Shown here piece after piece: positions 52,858 through 61,019 of a DNA stretch of 64,000 bases. The stretch's first letter is position 1. Each line of letters starts with the position of its first letter. Location of the stretch: the NCBI GenBank assembly GCA_017993835.1, contig JAGOLX010000020.1, positions 37,499 through 101,498 on the forward strand. The letters run 5' to 3'. The position numbers were made by a program, and so were the translations under genes. Origin of the DNA: Phycisphaerae bacterium. Its GTDB lineage: Bacteria > Planctomycetota > Phycisphaerae > Sedimentisphaerales > Anaerobacaceae. A model generated the notes under the pieces. The model had not been told where the DNA came from. It did no database searches and was given only the letters and a program-made list of their open reading frames with translations.

Positions 52858-55005
52858 ATGGCGACGTACTACACCCGACTTGTGACGGTCTGGCTGGCGG
52901 TTTCGATCCCGGCCTGCTGCTGTGGACAGGCCATGACGCTCGGTCTTCAGTCGGACGGCGGCGAATTCGTGTCGGCCGGCCAGACGTGGAGCTTCTTCCG
53001 CGGCGTCGGCCCGGCCGGCAACCCCGCGGATGCCTGGACGCAGACGGGTTTCGACGACTCCCTGTGGGAGACGGGGACTGCCGGCTTTGGCTTCGGCGAT
53101 GACGATGACGCGACGCTCCTCGACGACATGCAGGGCCACTATGCGACTGTCCACATCCGCAAGGAGTTCACCGTCGCGTCTGTCGATCTCACAGCCGCCC
53201 TGGAACTGACCATCGATTACGATGACGGCTTCATCGCCTATCTCAACGGCAAGGAGGTCGCGAGGCGGTGTATGCCCGATGGCGCTGCAACGTATGCGAC
53301 GCTGGCTTCCTCGTCCCATGAAGCGGGCACGCCGGAAGTCATCGCCCTGGGAACCGTCGGCCAGTGGCTCCAGGAAGGAGTCAACGTGCTGGCGATTGAG
53401 GGCCACAACAACTCGCTCAGCAGCACCGACTTCTCGTTGAACCCGACGCTTCGGACTGTGTCGGGCATCGTCCGGAACGGGGACCTTGTTATTGTTACGA
53501 CGGGTAGCATTGAGGTGACGGGCGCGACCGATGTGCCTGGTGTTGCGACGGTCACGATCCAGGACGTCGCGGCGGCGTTCGACACGCAGGCCGGAGTCTG
53601 GAGCGCCCAGCCGACGCTGGCTGCCGGTCTGAACACGATTGTCGCGAGGGCCCTCGACGCGGACGCCAACGAGGTCGATTCCGGCTCGATGCAGATCGTC
53701 TGCCTGCCCGCGGAGAACGAGCTGACAGGCCAATTGGCGGAAGACGCCTCGCTGGCAGGGGCATGGCTGCTGGACGGCACCGTGCACGTGCCCGCGGGAA
53801 CCGTGCTGACCATCGAGCCCGGGACGTTCGTATTCCTGAAACCGGGGGCCTCCATCGTTGTCGAAGGGCAGCTCCTGGCCCAGGGGACACCGGACGAGCC
53901 GATCCACTTCACCCACTACGGCGACGGGACCACATGGAAGCAGATCCTGTTCGTCGAAGCCGCCGACAGCCGGTTCGACCACTGCGTTTTCGAGTACGCC
54001 GACAGCGAGGGCGAGCACCAGGACTACTACGCGGCCGGACCCAGGGACTACCACGAGGCGATGGTCGTCCTGGCCTGCCACCTCGATGTCAACGACTGCA
54101 CGTTCCAGAAGATGCCAAACGATCGAGCCAACGCCGAGGGGGACGCCCTCGCGGTGATCTCCGACGATCCGAATCATCCGGGCGAGGCATCCGCCCATGT
54201 CCAGGGGTGCCAGTTCCTCCGGATCGGACAAGGGGTCCACACCCGCTACTCCTACGTCCTGGTCGAAGACTGCTACTTCACCGGCAAGCGAGGCGACAAC
54301 GACGACGTCGATCTGTGGGGTGAGAGCACGCCCGCGCCGGTGGTCCGCCGGAACGTGTTCTGGTATCCCGAGCACGACGATGCGATCAACCCCACGCGGT
54401 GCTCGGCCGTCATCGTCGGCAATCTCATCGTCGGGACCGACGACCACGGCATCGTCCTGCGGGACAGAGGTTTTCCCATCGTGGTCAACAACGTTGTCGT
54501 CGATTGTGCCAGCGGCGGCATCGCCATCGAGAACTCGAACACCGCCTATTTGCTGAACAACACCATCGTTGGCTGCGGGCGGGGCCTGCGCCTGTTCGAT
54601 CTGGGCCGTTGGGACGCGCCGTACTACCTCAACCCCGGTGGCGGGACTGCCACCGTGGTCAACTGCATCATCTGGAATTGTTCTCAATCGATCACTCTCG
54701 CGGACACGTCCAACACGAGTCTCGCCGACCGGGGCTCGCACGTGACGATCCTGCACAGCGACATCGAGGGCGGGCGCGGCGGGATCTCCGTCTCGGGATC
54801 TCAGTCCACCGTCGTCTGGGGCGACGGGAACCTCGATGCCGACCCCCTCTTCGTCGATGCCGAGAATCTGGATTTCCACCTGCTCGCGGGATCGCCCGCG
54901 ATCGATAAGGGTGATCCGAACGAGGCCCCCGACACGGACTGCGAGGGCAATCCGCGTCCCGCCGGGGCGGGCGCCGATATGGGCGCCTATGAATTCCAGC
55001 TCTGA
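52858..55005 (+). CDS. Secreted multidomain beta-helix protein
   Basis: 715 residues from an ATG with GGAGG seven bases upstream. Signal peptide about 1-23 (VWLAVSIPACCCG). Residues 30-200 form a jelly-roll domain (WSFFRGVGPAGNPADAWTQT, GFGFGDDDDATLLDDM, YATVHIRKEFTV, DYDDGFIAYLNGKEVARR) often seen before secreted hydrolases; 200-300 an Ig-like segment; 300-690 a right-handed beta-helix (GTVLTIEPGTFVFLKPGASI, HCVFEYADSEGEH, VVNNVVVDCASGGIAIENSN, LNNTIVGCGRGL). It ends with LLAGSPAIDKGDPNEAPDTD and GAYEFQL. No catalytic residues can be assigned. A surface polysaccharide-binding or lyase role is likely. Confidence 0.87.
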   Translation: MATYYTRLVTVWLAVSIPACCCGQAMTLGLQSDGGEFVSAGQTWSFFRGVGPAGNPADAWTQTGFDDSLWETGTAGFGFGDDDDATLLDDMQGHYATVHIRKEFTVASVDLTAALELTIDYDDGFIAYLNGKEVARRCMPDGAATYATLASSSHEAGTPEVIALGTVGQWLQEGVNVLAIEGHNNSLSSTDFSLNPTLRTVSGIVRNGDLVIVTTGSIEVTGATDVPGVATVTIQDVAAAFDTQAGVWSAQPTLAAGLNTIVARALDADANEVDSGSMQIVCLPAENELTGQLAEDASLAGAWLLDGTVHVPAGTVLTIEPGTFVFLKPGASIVVEGQLLAQGTPDEPIHFTHYGDGTTWKQILFVEAADSRFDHCVFEYADSEGEHQDYYAAGPRDYHEAMVVLACHLDVNDCTFQKMPNDRANAEGDALAVISDDPNHPGEASAHVQGCQFLRIGQGVHTRYSYVLVEDCYFTGKRGDNDDVDLWGESTPAPVVRRNVFWYPEHDDAINPTRCSAVIVGNLIVGTDDHGIVLRDRGFPIVVNNVVVDCASGGIAIENSNTAYLLNNTIVGCGRGLRLFDLGRWDAPYYLNPGGGTATVVNCIIWNCSQSITLADTSNTSLADRGSHVTILHSDIEGGRGGISVSGSQSTVVWGDGNLDADPLFVDAENLDFHLLAGSPAIDKGDPNEAPDTDCEGNPRPAGAGADMGAYEFQL

Positions 55006-55113
55006 TCCGCAAGCGAATTGTTCATCTTTTTCTGCGGATTCCTCGGAAGCGGCCGTTTCTGTGCTATACTTTTCGTAGAACACAGGCGATCTTGATTGGC
55101 AGGGGGGCAGATC

Positions 55114-55365
55114 GTGGGGGTTCCTGGCGAACACGAGGCCGAGATTCGGAGGATGATCAGCGAGATCCAGTGCCCGCGGCAGGGAGAGTGCTGCAGTCCG
55201 GGTGTCGAGAAGCACGTCCGGATTCGCAGCGTGGCCGGCGCCGACCTCGTCGAATGCCAGGACAACCGTAGTCGAAACTGCCGTTTCGCCATGCCTTTCG
55301 GCTACTCGGTCTTCTGCCGGTGTCCTGTGCGGAAGTACCTTGCGGAGCACGGCCTGCCGCAGTGA
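55114..55365 (+). CDS. Small cysteine-rich protein
   Basis: 83 residues from a GTG preceded by AGGGGGG; a TTG six codons upstream is the alternative. It has eight cysteines, including CPRQGECC, NCRFAM and FCRCPVRKYLAEH, and no signal peptide. The pattern suggests a metal-binding or disulfide-stabilised small protein. A TATACT box at 55065-55070 could be its -10. No family recognised. Confidence 0.6.
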   Translation: MGVPGEHEAEIRRMISEIQCPRQGECCSPGVEKHVRIRSVAGADLVECQDNRSRNCRFAMPFGYSVFCRCPVRKYLAEHGLPQ

Positions 55366-55382
55366 GCCCGTGATCGTGCGGC

Positions 55383-56141
55383 TCAGCCGGCCGGCTCCGC
55401 GGCTTGCCGGGGCCGGCGAGAGAGCAGGGCCAGTGCGCCCAACGCGCCGATGGCAGCGCCGACGCATAGCCACTGTGTCAGGCTCATCAGCCCGAGGTAC
55501 AGAGGGCCTTCCGTATCGCCCCGGAGGAAATCGGTGGCTGCGCGGCCCACGCCGTAGACGGCGAGGAACCAGAGCAGCTTCGTGCCTCGCCAGCGGTCCG
55601 ACCGGAGCCGTGCGAACAACAGCAGCATGGCGAGCATGAGGGCCACTTCGTAGAGCTGCGTCGGATGGACCGGAACGCCCGGGGGCGCGCCGCGTGCGCC
55701 CTCGGGGAAGGTCACGGCCCAAAGCAGCGAGCAAGGTCGGCCGTAGCAGCACCCGTTCAGAAAGCAGCCCAGCTTGGCCGCGATCCACGGGATCGGGATT
55801 GTCACAGCAACAAGGTCCAGGGCCGACGCCCTCTGCCGCGAGAGCAGCAGGGCGAGCGGAACCGCCAGTGCGAAATACGCCAGCAGGCCGCCCCACAGGC
55901 CGCCGCCCGTCCAGTGCTCTGCCTGCAACAGCGCAGGGAGGTCCAACTGCCCGCTTCGGATGTCATAGAGCACCTTGGCGCCGACGATCATGCCGAGCAG
56001 GTAGCAGATGCTCACGGTCAGCCACACGCGGCGCTTCAATCCGTAGCGTCGGGCGACCCGCCGGCTCAGTACGAAGTGCAGCAGGATGCCGACCAGGTAC
56101 ATGATCCCGTACGTGGCAATCGGTCCGATTCGCGGCCACAT
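55383..56141 (-). CDS. lgt: Prolipoprotein diacylglyceryl transferase
   Basis: 252 residues with about seven membrane helices. Diagnostic motifs are GCFLNGCCYGRP, where family members carry the conserved H/R/N-G-CCxGxP loop, and VPVHPTQLYE. Lgt moves diacylglycerol from phosphatidylglycerol to the lipobox Cys of prolipoproteins in the inner membrane. The MutS-like gene lies 13 bases upstream on the same strand, so the two are probably co-transcribed. Confidence 0.95.
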   Translation of the reverse strand: MWPRIGPIATYGIMYLVGILLHFVLSRRVARRYGLKRRVWLTVSICYLLGMIVGAKVLYDIRSGQLDLPALLQAEHWTGGGLWGGLLAYFALAVPLALLLSRQRASALDLVAVTIPIPWIAAKLGCFLNGCCYGRPCSLLWAVTFPEGARGAPPGVPVHPTQLYEVALMLAMLLLFARLRSDRWRGTKLLWFLAVYGVGRAATDFLRGDTEGPLYLGLMSLTQWLCVGAAIGALGALALLSRRPRQAAEPAG

Positions 56142-56154
56142 GGACGCCTCCGCG

Positions 56155-58071
56155 TCAGTCTGGTTTTCTGGTCTGAGTAGTGTCTGTCATCAGGTGTCTC
56201 GCCCGGTCCAGCAGGGCCGGCGGGTAGCCCTCCTGCTCCAGGATGCGCAGCGCTGTCTTCGTCTGGGCCGGGCCCGGGCGAAGCAGGTAGTCGAAGGCGA
56301 TGCCGCCGTCACGCAGATGCTCCTGAAAGTGGAAGTTCCTCGCCAGGGCGCAGCTCGCGGCGGTTCGGGCCAGCAGTTCCTCGTGCGTGGCGATCAGGAA
56401 CAGGTTCTTCGACGCCATGAGGTGTTCCAGGAGGGCAATGCCCGCGGCGGCCCGCTCCTGGGAGTTGGTGCCTCGGAAGGGCTCGTCGATCAGCCCGAGC
56501 ACCGGTGGGCCGGGCTCCGCGTCCATGACGATTCGCCGCAGGCGGCGGACCTCCGAGAGGAAGTAACTCTCGTTGTGGGCCAGGTCGTCCCGGATTCTCA
56601 CGTCGGTAATCAGACGGAGAGGGGACCACGTCATCTGCTCGGCCGCCGCCGCGGCGCCGATCTGAGCCAGGAGGACATTGACTCCGACCATCCGCAGGCA
56701 GGTGCTCTTGCCCGCCGCGTTCGGGCCGGTGACCACCCAGGTGCTTGTCTCGGGAGCCAGGCGGATGCTGTTGGGTACGGCGCTGTGCTGCGGGATCAGC
56801 GGATGATAGCCGTTCGTGATATCGAGGGTCCTGTCCCCGCCGGGCTGCGGACTGCAGGCGACCGGGAGTTCCGCGGAGAAACTGGCCAGACTGCACAACG
56901 CCTCCAGTTCGGCCATGGCCGACAGGCCGTGCAGGAGAACGTCGCGATGAGGCACGACCCGTGCGAGCACGGCTTCCGCGATGTGCAGATCGAAGAACAC
57001 CAGCAGATTCAGGATGCTCCGTACGAGGCCGTGTAGGCCGGCCCACTCCAGCCATCCGCACAGCGACGGGATGCGCGCGTGCGACGTGACATCTTGGAAC
57101 CGCTCCTTTAGAAGACCCAGTTGCGTCTGGTCGGGCAGGTCCCGCTGGCCGTGCTGCGAGATGGTCAGAAGGCACCGCAAGGTGGATGGCAGGGTCGTCC
57201 AAGGTGCTACGACATCGCCCAGCCTGCGAAACATGGACCTGGCAAAGGTCAGGATTGCGACGTTGATCAGCACCAGCATTTCTACGGGACGGACCCACGC
57301 GAACTTGCCATTCGCGACGGCCAGCACGCCGCCCAGAAGGAGCAGGCCGCTGGCGATGGACCACAGTCTGATGACGCCGGACGCGGCGGACCTGGGAGGA
57401 CGCTGGGTTTCATGGAGGAGTAGAACGAGTCGGTCCAGGTGTTTGGCTCGGCTGCGGAGCGATGCGATAGTGGCCATCAGTCCCAGTCGCTGCTCGTGGT
57501 GGTGCTCCAGCCAGCAGACGGCTTCCTGTCGCCTGCGGATGTGTTCGGATGAGAGACTCGGGGAGTCCAGGATGTCGCGGAGTCGGCGGGCGCCCAGGGG
57601 CGTCGAAGTGCGATTCAGCAGGCCGAAGATGCCCACCGGGGGCGCGTACAGATCGAGATCGTCGCGCTCCTGGTCCGTCAGCGGCCAGGTGGGACCGGGA
57701 TCGACGATCTGCGGGAGGGACAGGGCATCCTGCGGCCGTTCCCAGGAACGGGCGGGACAATCCCGACGTGTGCTCGCATGATAGGACTCGCCCGCGATGG
57801 TCAATGCCCGCTCGGCGAACGCTCGCTTGCCCTCCCAGGTCGCGTGTCGCTGCACGGTGGCCGTGAAGACCGCGAAGCCGGCGATCGCGGCTCCAACCGC
57901 CATCGGCGCCGTGTGCCGCAGAAGGACCACGATCACGACGCCCGCGATGAAGGCGACGAGTCGAATCGCGGACCACCGTGCCTGGAGGCTGCGAAAGCGG
58001 GTCAGGTCTCGCTGCATTGCCTCGCGGTATGCAGCAAGCCAATCCGGATAGGATGAGTTCGACGACGCCAT
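56155..58071 (-). CDS. Membrane-anchored MutS-family ATPase
   Basis: 638 residues. Residues 30-80 hold two membrane helices (LVAFIAGVVIVVLLRH, MAVGAAIAGFAVFTATV) and 245-295 two more (LWSIASGLLLLGGVLAVANG, PVEMLVLINVAILTFA), then the MutS core/lever region, and from about 440 the MutS ATPase domain: Walker A TGPNAAGKST, LRLITDVRIRDDLAHNESYF, Walker B LGLIDEPFRGTNSQERAAAG and the His switch IATHEELL. DNA mismatch-recognition domain I is missing. Such membrane MutS-like proteins are widespread but their function is not established. Start at 58071 has no clear ribosome binding site. Confidence 0.9.
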   Translation of the reverse strand: MASSNSSYPDWLAAYREAMQRDLTRFRSLQARWSAIRLVAFIAGVVIVVLLRHTAPMAVGAAIAGFAVFTATVQRHATWEGKRAFAERALTIAGESYHASTRRDCPARSWERPQDALSLPQIVDPGPTWPLTDQERDDLDLYAPPVGIFGLLNRTSTPLGARRLRDILDSPSLSSEHIRRRQEAVCWLEHHHEQRLGLMATIASLRSRAKHLDRLVLLLHETQRPPRSAASGVIRLWSIASGLLLLGGVLAVANGKFAWVRPVEMLVLINVAILTFARSMFRRLGDVVAPWTTLPSTLRCLLTISQHGQRDLPDQTQLGLLKERFQDVTSHARIPSLCGWLEWAGLHGLVRSILNLLVFFDLHIAEAVLARVVPHRDVLLHGLSAMAELEALCSLASFSAELPVACSPQPGGDRTLDITNGYHPLIPQHSAVPNSIRLAPETSTWVVTGPNAAGKSTCLRMVGVNVLLAQIGAAAAAEQMTWSPLRLITDVRIRDDLAHNESYFLSEVRRLRRIVMDAEPGPPVLGLIDEPFRGTNSQERAAAGIALLEHLMASKNLFLIATHEELLARTAASCALARNFHFQEHLRDGGIAFDYLLRPGPAQTKTALRILEQEGYPPALLDRARHLMTDTTQTRKPD

Positions 58072-58160
58072 GAGACCACAGATACCACGCCCGGTATGGT
58101 TGTGCAAGACAGGCGGTCGCCGCATCGGCACGCAACGGAAGCTCCGTCGCGGATCCCTGA

Positions 58161-60656
58161 CTACCGGATCTGCGGCATTGTGCTGAGCTTCGCGGGAATC
58201 TCGGCGGGCGCAAAGCCCTCCCCCTGGACGATGCGGCTGCTATCCAACAGGACCAACCATGGCAGGGATTGAATCCCCCAGGCCTGCTGCACTTCGTCCT
58301 CGCTGCCCGTGGGCGTTAGCAGGTGGATGCCCTTGATCTGCGCGTCTGCCCACTCCTGCAACTGGGTGGTCAGTGCACTGCCGACCTGGACTCCAACGAC
58401 CACGACGTTTCCTTTGGCGAGCAACTCGTTCTGGCGGTTGATCTGCGTCAGCACGTGGCGACAGGGGCGCTGCTCGATATCGACGAAGCACAGGAGCACA
58501 GCCTTGCCTTCGAGTTGGGATGCCAAGTCGCCCAACCTCAGATTGTCCCAGGCGGCAGGCCGGGTCCCGACTTGCGATCTGGCGAACGTGAGCGTCTGAC
58601 CCAGGATGATCTTGACGTTCTTCTGGCTGGCGGAGGTCTGAGTTGTGCCTTCCTGACTGGCTGGCGGCGGAGTTTGGGCGGTGATCTCGACTGGCCCTCT
58701 GCATACTCTCTCGATTCGGAATCGACCCTGTGCGTCGGACAGGACCTGCCGGTGGGGCTGAACTGCGTCCTGGCGCCAGGAGGAGTCCCCGAAATCGGCG
58801 GTTTCGACCAATATCCCCGGCACAGGCTTGTCGTTAACGTCGACGACGAGTCCGGACACCGCCTCATCGGCCGGGAGCAACACGATGGTGTTCAGGTGGA
58901 TCGGCTCGTCCACCGGGCCGCTGAGCGGCACCGGTTCCACGGAGGCTTCGTTGTAGCCCGGCCCGTGGGCGACGACCCCATAGTAGTAGCTGTCGTCGTT
59001 GGGGGCAGGCACGGGGACCGCACCAATCCGATAGACGCCATTGCTGTCCGTGATGACCTCGGCCTGGGCGGAGATGCGACTCGGGGATCGTTGCGGAGAG
59101 CCCAACACGAGCCTGACATAAGCGGCAGGTATCCCTTCGCCGTTCGGATCGGTCACACGCCCGACCAGCGAGTAGGCAGGCTGGAGAACGATCCGCCCTG
59201 TGGGTCGTCTTCCCCCGGATGGGTCATTCACTTCGCCTATGCGCGCAAGGCCCGACGCTTCGTCGCGTGCCATGAGCGGATGCTTGTTCCCGGAACCCGT
59301 CGTGTAGTAGGCGTACTGGAATCGTCCGTCGGCGTCCGTTGGTGGGACGAGCCAGAAGGGCCAGTGAGTGATGGATGCCCCCGCGACCGGATGGCCTTGC
59401 GGGTCTACGACAATCCCGCTGACGTTCACGGCCAACATGCCGTTGAGCCGCATCTCCTCGCGGTCGGTCTGGCCTTTCTCCAGTTCCACTTGTCTTTCCG
59501 GGTAGACGACGCCGTACATGGGTTTGACGCCCTGGATGCGACAGGTGTCCGCCGGCGCGCGCAGGCGGACGAGCCCATTGGCATCGGTTGTCTGCTCCCT
59601 GTGGAATTGCCCGCCCGATACGATGACCTGGACCCCCTCCGCACCTGCGTCACTTTCTGCATCGAGGATCAGGACTTCCAGAGTGGTTCCTCTGTTGACC
59701 GCCAGCGTGACGTCTCGCGTTGTCTGTCTATCTTGGACTGTCAGCACCGGGCCTTGGCCGAACCACTCCTGTTCATGCCCCTCGGAGGCGACCGCTTCGA
59801 GCCGGTACTGTCCCGAAGTCAGACCGGTCAAAACAAACCGGCCGTCGGGATCGACAGAAGCAGAGGGTGGGCAGTAGTCCGCATTTCCTTGTTCCTGGGG
59901 TCTTGCGAGCACACAGAAACCTGTGACGCCCTGGCCCGTGTCTTCATTGATCACTTTGCCCTCGATTCGCGTCTCGGGGGGCAGCACGATTCGCAGGTCC
60001 GTTTGTCCGGCAGGATACTGCCCGCCTACGTCGAGGCCGGACCGGCAGAAGGTCCAGATGGGCACCCGCCCAGGGGCTTCGATCTGGAAATCGGCCGTGC
60101 TGTCGGCCGGGATGTTGTCGAACAGGAATCGGCCCTCGGCGTTTGTCCGGCGCATGTGCCAGTCCTCGGGTCCAGGCAGAGGCAACTCGGCGGTCTTCAT
60201 CATCTCGTTCTTGATGCACAGGCTCACGCCGGCGTTGGCAACGGGTCGGCCGGTCTCGTCCACGACCACGCCGCCCAACGGCTTTGGCTCGCTCAAAACC
60301 ACTGTGATGTCGCGTAGGCCCAGACCTTCAGTGGTCCAGCCCATCGCCAGTCCGTTCTTGTATGCGATGAGCCACCATTCCCCAGAGTACCAACTGTCCT
60401 GACGTTCCGCGGACAGAGTGAATCGCCCGTCTGGGAGACTCTGCGTCTCCGCCAGCTTCACGAAGACCCGCTGACCCAATGGGCGAGGGGTCACATCGTT
60501 ATAGAGGATGACCTGTGCGCCCTGCACCGGCTGCGCCCGACAGTCCACAGCCCGCCCAGTGATGAGGACAGGCTCGGCCACTGCTGGGGCAATGGGGACC
60601 AAACCGACGACGGACAGGGTGAACCACGCGATTGCACAATTCCGCACGAGATACAT
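58161..60656 (-). CDS. Exported carboxypeptidase-regulatory-like repeats with redoxin domain
   Basis: 831 residues with CGGAGGG nine bases before the ATG. Signal peptide about 1-27 (LVPIAPAVAEP). Six to seven carboxypeptidase-D regulatory-like beta-sandwich repeats follow, each with the pattern G-x-V-D-x-x-G-x-P-V-x-G-A (for example GGVVVDETGRPVANAGVSLC, GIVVDPQGHPVAGASITHWP, GLVVDVNDKPVPGILVETAD). The C-terminal 150 residues are thioredoxin-like (ALLCFVDIEQRPCRHVLTQI), with a single Cys where CxxC would be. Related planctomycetal proteins lie downstream of BlaI/M56 regulators. Its promoter carries a BlaI-like dyad. Confidence 0.88.
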   Translation of the reverse strand: MYLVRNCAIAWFTLSVVGLVPIAPAVAEPVLITGRAVDCRAQPVQGAQVILYNDVTPRPLGQRVFVKLAETQSLPDGRFTLSAERQDSWYSGEWWLIAYKNGLAMGWTTEGLGLRDITVVLSEPKPLGGVVVDETGRPVANAGVSLCIKNEMMKTAELPLPGPEDWHMRRTNAEGRFLFDNIPADSTADFQIEAPGRVPIWTFCRSGLDVGGQYPAGQTDLRIVLPPETRIEGKVINEDTGQGVTGFCVLARPQEQGNADYCPPSASVDPDGRFVLTGLTSGQYRLEAVASEGHEQEWFGQGPVLTVQDRQTTRDVTLAVNRGTTLEVLILDAESDAGAEGVQVIVSGGQFHREQTTDANGLVRLRAPADTCRIQGVKPMYGVVYPERQVELEKGQTDREEMRLNGMLAVNVSGIVVDPQGHPVAGASITHWPFWLVPPTDADGRFQYAYYTTGSGNKHPLMARDEASGLARIGEVNDPSGGRRPTGRIVLQPAYSLVGRVTDPNGEGIPAAYVRLVLGSPQRSPSRISAQAEVITDSNGVYRIGAVPVPAPNDDSYYYGVVAHGPGYNEASVEPVPLSGPVDEPIHLNTIVLLPADEAVSGLVVDVNDKPVPGILVETADFGDSSWRQDAVQPHRQVLSDAQGRFRIERVCRGPVEITAQTPPPASQEGTTQTSASQKNVKIILGQTLTFARSQVGTRPAAWDNLRLGDLASQLEGKAVLLCFVDIEQRPCRHVLTQINRQNELLAKGNVVVVGVQVGSALTTQLQEWADAQIKGIHLLTPTGSEDEVQQAWGIQSLPWLVLLDSSRIVQGEGFAPAEIPAKLSTMPQIR

Positions 60657-60689
60657 AACGGCTTTCCCTCCGATACATAGAAGACTTGC

Positions 60690-60764
60690 TCACTCGATTG
60701 TCAGTTCCAGTCTGCCTTCGATCTTGCCTGCAAGGATTGCGGCGAAGATCCACAGTCTTTTCAT
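60690..60764 (-). pseudogene. 24-codon remnant: signal start joined to the C-terminal tail of the candidate selenoprotein
   Basis: ATG at 60764 with GGAGGT four bases upstream reads MKRLWIFAAIL, then AGKIEGRLELTIE and stop. The last 13 residues are identical to the end of the extended protein at 61020-62510 and the DNA there differs only at a few third positions. This looks like a paralogous gene that lost its middle in frame, leaving a signal-peptide start and the tail. It lies 33 bases before the carboxypeptidase-regulatory gene and under the same promoter, so it may be translated. Confidence 0.7.
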
Positions 60765-60828
60765 CCTTACCTCCGCTTACAGACGACTACAAATCGGACT
60801 TCTTTGAGACTCCTCCAAGCTTTGGCAC

Positions 60829-60857
60829 ATCTTACTACATTTGTCGTAGGCTGTCAA
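60829..60857 (-). promoter_or_regulatory. Strong promoter with BlaI-like operator in its spacer
   Basis: On the minus strand TTGACA and TAAGAT with a 17-base spacer. The dyad TACTACA-tt-TGTCGTA (plus strand, 60833-60848) lies between the hexamers, with six of seven arm positions symmetrical. It resembles BlaI/MecI operators (TACA...TGTA core). The promoter drives the 24-codon ORF and the carboxypeptidase-regulatory gene. Confidence 0.65.
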
Positions 60858-60945
60858 CAGGAAGATGACACAAGAGATCCAGAGGGTGGTTCTATGCGAA
60901 GGGGAGCCTTCCGATTGGCGGGATGCGGAGGCTCTGCTTCTCGCG

Positions 60946-60988
60946 AAAAACAACCACGCCCCGACCTCTGTTCGGGAGGCCGGGGCGT
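60946..60988 (-). terminator. Rho-independent terminator of the candidate selenoprotein gene
   Basis: On the minus strand a strong stem (ACGCCCCGGCCTC with GAGGTCGGGGCGT) is followed by GGTTGTTTTT. It lies 31 bases after the TAG at 61020, not after the TGA at 61149, which supports the longer reading frame. Confidence 0.8.
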
Positions 60989-61019
60989 GAGACGACGCAT
61001 GTTATCGGGTAGGCTTGGC

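Noticed and set aside
52744..55896. 1050-codon open frame antisense to the beta-helix protein and the small Cys-rich gene
   Set aside because: Composition is typical of an antisense shadow, no ribosome binding site fits, and the plus-strand beta-helix protein has signal peptide and repeats.
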